Source: Mammaliicoccus sp. Dog046
GTDB lineage: Bacteria > Bacillota > Bacilli > Staphylococcales > Staphylococcaceae
Direction of reading: 5' to 3'
Length of the DNA stretch: 64,000 nt
NCBI RefSeq assembly: GCF_034039665.1
Contig: NZ_CP120131.1
Location: 1,412,446 to 1,476,445, forward strand
The translations under genes were made by a program, and so were the position numbers. The notes beneath the pieces were generated by a model. It made no database searches. It was not told the origin of the DNA and saw only the letters and a program-made list of their open reading frames with translations. Of this stretch, positions 59,442-64,000 are shown piece after piece. The number at the start of each line of letters is the position of its first letter. The stretch's first letter is position 1.

Positions 59442-60380
59442 TTATTTATTCAAAGCTTGGTCAAGCGATTTTATATTTTCCTTCATTAAAGATTGATAAC
59501 TAATATTTTTTTCTTTTTCTTCATCTTTTGTTAACACTTCTAAATTATGAAATTTGAGCGGTTTACTTTTCGTATCTTTTTTAATAATATCTGTGATTTT
59601 AGAACTTACATTTTGTTCATATAATATATAGGGTTGTTTCGTTTTATTAATCTCTTTAATGATATTTAAAATTTCTTTCTGACTTGGTTCTTCGTTATTC
59701 ATTCCTGTAACACTCGTTTGTTTAAAATGATATCTTTGTGCCAAATATCCTAACGAATCATGTGAAATAAATACATTATCTCTTTTTGGATGAGCGGTAA
59801 TTTGTTTAAGATCATGATCTATACCATCAATGTCTTTGATTAGCTTTTTATAATTCTGTTCATACGTTTCTTTATGTTTAGCATCTTTAGATATTAATTT
59901 ATTTTTAATAGATTTAGCCGCTTCTTTATTCACGATAGGATCTAACCATATATGTGGGTCATGATGACTTTCTGTTTCGGATTCGTGTTCATGTGACTCA
60001 TCTTCATCGTGATGGTGTTCTAATAATGTTGACTGTTTTAATTTTGACAGTGTTTCTAACTTATGATCATCACTTTTAATAGTAGAACTAATTTTTTTAG
60101 CTACTGGATCTAATTCATCCGAAGAATAAATAAACAAATCACTTTTAGCGACGTTCACCATTTCTTTTTGTGTCGGTTCATAATTATGTAAGTCTGTACC
60201 ACTCGGATAAATCGAATCTACATCGACATATTTTCCACCTATTTGTTCAACAAAGCTTTCATATGGATAATTTGTTGCATATATTTTTAATTTATCATTT
60301 TTAGATGATTGGTTACCACAACCTGAAATTACAATCATAGAAGCCATCAATATACCTGTTAATTTAAAAGATTTCTTCAT
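59442..60380 (-). CDS. Zinc ABC transporter substrate-binding lipoprotein (ZnuA/AdcA-like)
   Basis: The 312-residue protein has a lipoprotein signal ending VISGC (Cys21). The cluster A-I fold of metal-binding proteins follows, with a His in SGTDLHNYEPT, a His/Glu/Asp-rich flexible loop (about residues 120-143, many HH and EHE) and HDPHIWLDP, then SHDSLGYLAQRY. The His-rich loop favours zinc over manganese. It lacks the C-terminal ZinT domain of staphylococcal AdcA. No ATPase or permease gene is adjacent, so it must use partners elsewhere. A Zur-like box lies in the divergent promoter region shared with rpmG, about 120 bp upstream. Confidence 0.9.
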   Translation of the reverse strand: MKKSFKLTGILMASMIVISGCGNQSSKNDKLKIYATNYPYESFVEQIGGKYVDVDSIYPSGTDLHNYEPTQKEMVNVAKSDLFIYSSDELDPVAKKISSTIKSDDHKLETLSKLKQSTLLEHHHDEDESHEHESETESHHDPHIWLDPIVNKEAAKSIKNKLISKDAKHKETYEQNYKKLIKDIDGIDHDLKQITAHPKRDNVFISHDSLGYLAQRYHFKQTSVTGMNNEEPSQKEILNIIKEINKTKQPYILYEQNVSSKITDIIKKDTKSKPLKFHNLEVLTKDEEKEKNISYQSLMKENIKSLDQALNK

Positions 60381-60498
60381 TACTTATCTCCTTTTGTCTT
60401 AATTCAATTATATAAATATACGCTTTTATCTTGAAAATCGCAATCACGCTAAACGCTATTTCTTTATTGATTACTTTCAAAATTTATGGTAAATTATA

Positions 60499-60517
60499 AA
60501 ACGTAATCATTACTAAC
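60499..60517. promoter_or_regulatory. Zur-like box upstream of rpmG
   Basis: AAACGTAATCATTACTAAC contains the perfect GTAATCATTAC core and resembles the 9-1-9 Zur site (TCGTAATNATTACGA core). It lies about 18 bp upstream of the rpmG start and about 120 bp upstream of the zinc lipoprotein gene. Both neighbours are typical Zur targets. Confidence 0.7.
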
Positions 60518-60534
60518 TAGAAAGGTTGATCAAA

Positions 60535-60684
60535 ATGCGTGTAAATATTACTTTGGCATGTACAGAATCTGGCGACAGAAACTATATAACAACAAAAAAC
60601 AAACGCACGAATCCTGAGCGTATTGAAATGAAGAAATATAGCCCTCGTCTAGGTCGCCATACGCTACATCGTGAAACGAAATAA
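60535..60684 (+). CDS. rpmG: 50S ribosomal protein L33, zinc-free (C-) form
   Basis: This 49-residue protein begins [20 protein letters not shown] and ends [11 protein letters not shown]. It has one cysteine instead of the four of the zinc-ribbon (C+) form. C- L33 paralogues replace the zinc-containing one when zinc is scarce and are usually repressed by Zur, which fits the Zur-like box just upstream and the divergent zinc-binding lipoprotein gene. AAAGG precedes the start and a terminator follows. Confidence 0.95.
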   Translation: MRVNITLACTESGDRNYITTKNKRTNPERIEMKKYSPRLGRHTLHRETK

Positions 60685-60712
60685 TATCTTATTCACTCCA
60701 TATCATACAGTA

Positions 60713-60744
60713 AGAGACTAAAACATTCATTTGTTTTAGTCTCT
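60713..60744 (+). terminator. Terminator of rpmG
   Basis: AGAGACTAAAACA/TGTTTTAGTCTCT, a perfect 13-bp stem with a 6-base loop, followed by ATTTTAT. Confidence 0.88.
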
Positions 60745-60911
60745 ATTTTATATAGGAAAGAACTGTACACACGAATTCATTTTTGATATTTCATCACTTT
60801 AAAGCATTTATGCGTTAAAATTTATGTTGCTTATTTCCTTAAATACTAATAAAATGTAATGTATATTTTAATTTCAATCGCATTGTAAAAGAAGAAAGTA
60901 TGGTGAGTTTT

Positions 60912-62360
60912 ATGGAGGAAATGAAACGTGGATTGAAGACAAGACATATATCAATGATTGCAATTGGCGGATCCATTGGTACTGGTTTGTTTATGGCAAG
61001 TGGTGCCGTAATTACACAAGCAGGCCCAGGCGGCGCACTTATTGCCTATTCTATCATTGGTGTTATGCTTTATTTTCTAATGACAGCTATTGGTGAACTT
61101 GCAACATTCTATCCTGTTTCTGGGTCGTTTAGCGCATATTCAAGTAGATTTATAGATCGGTCAGCTGGCTTTACGGTTGGTTGGTTATATTGGGTTATAT
61201 GGGCGCTTGTAACTAGTGTAGATATACTAACCGCAGCGAAGATTATTACTTATTGGGATGTATTCAATGGTGTGAATCCATTTATATGGAGCATTATTTT
61301 CCTAGTTATATTATTTTTATTGAATGCATTTACTGTTAAAGCATTTGGAGAAGCAGAATATTGGTTAAGTTTCATTAAAGTTGCAACCATCATCATCTTC
61401 TTAATCGTAGGTGTACTTCTAATCATCGGTATACTTGGTGGAAATGAGCCACTAGGACTTAGTAATTATACTTTTAAAGATGCTCCATTTGTAAATGGAA
61501 TATCAGGTTTCTTAGGTGTATTATTAGTCGCAGGCTTTAGCTTTGGAGGAACAGAAGTCATTGCTGTAACAGCAGGCGAATCTGAAAATCCAAAAGAATC
61601 AATGCCTAAAGCAATTAGACAAGTATTTTGGAGAATCTTACTATTTTATATTTTAGCTATTGCTGTTATTGCAGCAATCATTCCATATACAGATCCTTTA
61701 TTATTGAATAAATCGAATTCAGTTACACAAAGTCCATTTACAATTGTATTTGACCGTGTGGGAATTGCCTTCGCTGCTTCAATTATAAACGCTGTTATAT
61801 TAACTGCATTAATCTCTGCGGGTAATTCAGGGTTATATGCAACGAGTCGTTTACTTTATTCATTAGCACAACATAAGCAAGCACCGAAATTTATAAATCA
61901 TTTAAATAAAAATAATATGCCTTTCGTTTCCTTATGTGTAACAATTGCGCTTATCTTTGTTTCTATTGTTTATGCAACAATAAATGAAGATGGTTATTAT
62001 AGATTATTAAATATGTTAGGTGCACTTATTGCACTCGTATGGCTAATGAGTATCATCAGTCATATTCGTCTAAGAATGGCGATTAAAAAGCAAAACCGTT
62101 CAGCATCGGAGACTTTAGAATATAAAGCACCTTTGTATCCACTAGGTCCAATCCTAGTCATAGCCGTTATTGCATTTTTAATCATAGGTCAGTCTTTTGA
62201 TAGTATTATCACATTAAATTATCCAGTACTCATAGAGTCATTCTTACCTATCATCATAGGTATCGTCGTTTACTTCATTCATAAATTTGTTACGAAAACA
62301 AAAGTCATTAAACTTGAAGATATCGACTTATCAAAGCATCAATACAACAATAAATCATAA
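60912..62360 (+). CDS. Amino-acid permease (APC superfamily, AAT/LysP-like)
   Basis: The 482-residue protein has twelve membrane helices. The AAT-family opening is RGLKTRHISMIAIGGSIGTGLFMASG, followed by AGPGGALIAY, SFGGTEVIAVTAGESENPKESMPKAIRQVFWRI and SAGNSGLYATSRLLYSLA. The family includes lysine, GABA and aromatic amino-acid permeases, so the substrate is open; LysP- or GabP-like uptake is most likely. I place the start at the ATG at 60912 because GGTGAG lies just upstream; ATG at 60900 is the alternative. Its terminator is split by IS copy 2. Confidence 0.88.
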   Translation: MEEMKRGLKTRHISMIAIGGSIGTGLFMASGAVITQAGPGGALIAYSIIGVMLYFLMTAIGELATFYPVSGSFSAYSSRFIDRSAGFTVGWLYWVIWALVTSVDILTAAKIITYWDVFNGVNPFIWSIIFLVILFLLNAFTVKAFGEAEYWLSFIKVATIIIFLIVGVLLIIGILGGNEPLGLSNYTFKDAPFVNGISGFLGVLLVAGFSFGGTEVIAVTAGESENPKESMPKAIRQVFWRILLFYILAIAVIAAIIPYTDPLLLNKSNSVTQSPFTIVFDRVGIAFAASIINAVILTALISAGNSGLYATSRLLYSLAQHKQAPKFINHLNKNNMPFVSLCVTIALIFVSIVYATINEDGYYRLLNMLGALIALVWLMSIISHIRLRMAIKKQNRSASETLEYKAPLYPLGPILVIAVIAFLIIGQSFDSIITLNYPVLIESFLPIIIGIVVYFIHKFVTKTKVIKLEDIDLSKHQYNNKS

Positions 62361-62476
62361 TCTTATATAAAAACACCAACTCTTCATTCATGCACTAACC
62401 CCAGGATGTGGGAGTAAAATAAAAACACTTTCGTTGAATTCATATTAAAATGAATTTATACGGAGGTGTTTTTTCT

Positions 62477-62791
62477 ATGAAAAGAGTGGCATATTCAGTT
62501 GAAACAAAATATAAAGTAGTAGAAATGAAACTTAAAGGATATAGCGCAAGAGAAATAATGGATGCTTTAAATATTAAAAATGAATCTCAAGTTAAAGTGT
62601 GGTGGAAATGGTATAGAAATGGGGAAACACATAGATTCAATCAACAAGTAGGTAAACAATATTCCTATGGAAAAGGAAATGAAGAATTTAGCACTGTTGA
62701 AACACTAAAAATTGAATTAAAGCGCAAAGAAGTAGAAAATGAAATTTTAAAAAAGTACAAGGAATTGGAAAGGAAGTGGTCCCAGAAGTAG
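62477..62791 (+). CDS. IS3-family transposase OrfA, copy 2
   Basis: Same 104-residue HTH/leucine-zipper protein as in copy 1. It starts MKRVAYSVETKYKVVEMKLK at 62477, 8-9 bases after GGAGGTG. The A-AAA-AAG slippery heptamer is at 62749-62755 in this frame, and orfB lies in the -1 frame. Confidence 0.92.
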   Translation: MKRVAYSVETKYKVVEMKLKGYSAREIMDALNIKNESQVKVWWKWYRNGETHRFNQQVGKQYSYGKGNEEFSTVETLKIELKRKEVENEILKKYKELERKWSQK

Positions 62792-63618
62792 TTGTTGAAT
62801 TAGTAAATGAATTGAAATCTAAATATACAGTGAAAGTCATTTTAGAAGCTTTAGATATTCCAAAATCAAATTATTACAGATGGAAAAACAAAGATTTCAG
62901 TATATCTGAGGATGAACGAGAAATTATAGAACTATGTAAGAAACATCGTTTTACATATGGTTATAGAAAAATAACTGCCTTGTTAAATAGAAAAAATAAT
63001 AAAAAAATTAATCACAAGAAAGTACAAAGGATTATGCAAAAACATAAATTAAATTGTAAAGTACGCGTGAAGAAATCGAAAAGACCAGGAAACCCATATT
63101 ATAAGACACATAATCTATTGAATAGAAATTTCAAGGCAGAGAAACCTTTAGAAGTACTTTTAACAGATATCACTTATTTACCCTTCGGGAATACAATGTT
63201 GTATCTTTCATCTATCATGGATGCTTACAATGGTGAAATTGTGGCATATAAAATTGGTAAAAACCAAAATCAAGAATTAGTAAATGAGACATTAAAACAA
63301 CTTCAATTGGAACCAGGAGCTATATTACATAGTGATCAAGGAAGTGTGTATACTTCTTATGAATACTATGCCCTATGTACAGAAAAAGGCATTACCAGAA
63401 GCATGTCCCGTAAGGGAACGCCAGCTGATAATGCCCCAATAGAATGTTTTCATGCCTCTCTAAAGTGTGAAACATTCTACTTAAACAGTGAGCTTAGAAG
63501 CTCTAATACTATTGTAATAGATATTGTCGAAAATTACATTGAAAACTATAATAAAGTTAGAATTCAACAAAAACTAGGCTACTTATCCCCTATAGAATAT
63601 AGGAAATTAGCAGCCTAG
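62776..63618 (+). CDS. IS3-family transposase OrfB, copy 2
   Basis: Same DDE integrase as in copy 1, with the catalytic Asp, Asp and Glu in TDITYLPFG, HSDQGSVY and PIECFHASLKCE. The frame is open upstream to the slippery site, so a -1 shift at 62755 would give an OrfAB fusion of about 380 residues. The listed GTG is only the first possible independent start. Confidence 0.93.
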   Translation: MVPEVVVELVNELKSKYTVKVILEALDIPKSNYYRWKNKDFSISEDEREIIELCKKHRFTYGYRKITALLNRKNNKKINHKKVQRIMQKHKLNCKVRVKKSKRPGNPYYKTHNLLNRNFKAEKPLEVLLTDITYLPFGNTMLYLSSIMDAYNGEIVAYKIGKNQNQELVNETLKQLQLEPGAILHSDQGSVYTSYEYYALCTEKGITRSMSRKGTPADNAPIECFHASLKCETFYLNSELRSSNTIVIDIVENYIENYNKVRIQQKLGYLSPIEYRKLAA

Positions 63619-63776
63619 AAAATAGTGTTTTTATTGAGCTCCCTTAGTAAGGGTGCAGTGCCTTCAGAATGAGTTGGTGTTTTTATTTTGTTAAAAGAGA
63701 AATCAACTTTTTCTTATGAGGATGAATATAGTATAATAAAAGTAAATATTTAATAATTAATAAAGAAGGTGTAACT

Positions 63777-64000
63777 ATGACTGGTCAAACAAATTTATTC
63801 GATGATGTTATGGAACAAGATGAACGTTTTGTTATTGTTGTTCAAAGTGTTTATGATGCCCATACGCAACTTGTCAAAAAAACCTTACGAGAATATACAA
63901 GTTTAACAAGAGAACAGATGCAATCATTATTTGATCATCTCAAAGACTTATATTTAAGTGAACCTTTTGAAGAAAACCAAGCATTCTTCGATATTACCGT
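63777..64000 (+). CDS. Unrecognised protein, 3' end outside the window
   Basis: The frame opens MTGQTNLFDDVMEQDERFVI after AAGAAGGTG and stays open for 74 codons to the window edge. The visible part is hydrophilic and probably alpha-helical (SVYDAHTQLVKKTLREYTSL, then REQMQSLFDHLKDLYLSEP), with no signal peptide. A -10-like TATAAT lies at 63732-63737. I do not recognise the family. It lies downstream of the IS-split permease terminator, so read-through from the permease or from the IS is possible. Confidence 0.7.
   Translation, partial: MTGQTNLFDDVMEQDERFVIVVQSVYDAHTQLVKKTLREYTSLTREQMQSLFDHLKDLYLSEPFEENQAFFDIT

Larger units (their letters stand above)
62391..63662 (+). mobile_element. IS3-family (IS150-like) insertion sequence, copy 2
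   Basis: This is the same 1272-bp element as at 45081-46352, in opposite orientation. Its ends are TGCACTAACCCC and GGGTGCAGTGCC. The target duplication is TTCA (62387-62390 and 63663-63666). The inner inverted-repeat block AATAAAAACACT lies 27 bases in from each end. Both encoded proteins are the same as in copy 1. Confidence 0.94.
62369..63684. terminator. Terminator of the amino-acid permease gene, split by IS copy 2
   Basis: The arms AAAAACACCAACTC (62369-62382) and GAGTTGGTGTTTTT (63671-63684) are perfectly complementary over 14 bp and stand on either side of the IS. Removing the IS and one TTCA copy restores a terminator whose loop contains the insertion point. Confidence 0.9.

Noticed and set aside
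1-64000. CRISPR arrays, prophage, toxin-antitoxin or defence islands, tRNA and rRNA genes
   Set aside because: No evenly spaced direct repeats, phage structural genes, defence domains or recognisable tRNA or rRNA sequences were seen while reading both strands. The content is core metabolism, envelope and repair genes plus two IS copies.

Overview
The window is a stretch of low-GC Gram-positive core chromosome. Protein content and gene order point to the family Staphylococcaceae (Staphylococcus or the related Mammaliicoccus). The evidence is FemA, trpEGDCFBA next to femA, the msrA/msrR pair, mprF, glcT-glcA-glcB, parE-parC, plsY, acnA, mscL, sbcDC, tkt, a divergent sosA/lexA pair, guaC and a cysteine-poor L33. 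I cannot name the species from sequence alone. Most genes lie on the minus strand, so the window is read backwards relative to most transcription.

Layout. 1-10 kb: femA, a DJ-1/PfpI-like gene, and the complete tryptophan operon behind one strong promoter and two consecutive T-box riboswitches, then an M42 peptidase. 10-20 kb: tyrA, a two-gene XRE regulator/DUF3169 membrane-protein unit with phased operator-like sites, glycerate kinase, a VOC protein, a LexA-box-preceded Y-family polymerase homologue whose first catalytic aspartate reads as asparagine, spo0M, mqo, a CDF transporter, a tautomerase and msrR. 20-34 kb: msrA, dedA, mprF, an AI-2E-family permease, and two tandem glucose-type PTS genes, each behind a GlcT antitermination target, then glcT, a secreted DUF1002 protein and alsT. 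34-45 kb: parC/parE (LexA box), plsY, a cysteine-less HesB-fold protein, a thioesterase, acnA with a perfect Fur-box match upstream, a BCCT osmolyte transporter and mscL. 45-64 kb: IS copy 1, sco, sbcCD, yneK, ccdC, ccdA, yneF, tkt, ynzC, sosA/lexA, a 27-codon candidate gene, a CAP-domain protein, guaC, a zinc-binding lipoprotein, rpmG with a Zur-like box, an amino-acid permease, IS copy 2 and a truncated unknown gene.

The most unusual structure is the pair of 1272-bp IS3/IS150-type elements. I see no difference between their encoded proteins or ends. Each sits in the loop of a rho-independent terminator that carries AAAAACACC arms, with a 4-bp duplication. The inner block of the element's own inverted repeat (AATAAAAACACT) resembles those arms. 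The two copies are inverted relative to each other and bracket about 16 kb.

Regulation legible in the DNA: tandem Trp T-boxes, GlcT RAT/terminators, LexA boxes at lexA, sosA, parE and the polymerase gene, a Zur-like box at rpmG, a Fur box between the BCCT gene and acnA, and many hairpin terminators. I saw no rRNA, tRNA, CRISPR array or prophage. No previously undescribed multi-gene system is evident; the novelty here is mostly regulatory architecture and IS targeting. All gene-order comparisons with S. aureus and S. carnosus are from memory.
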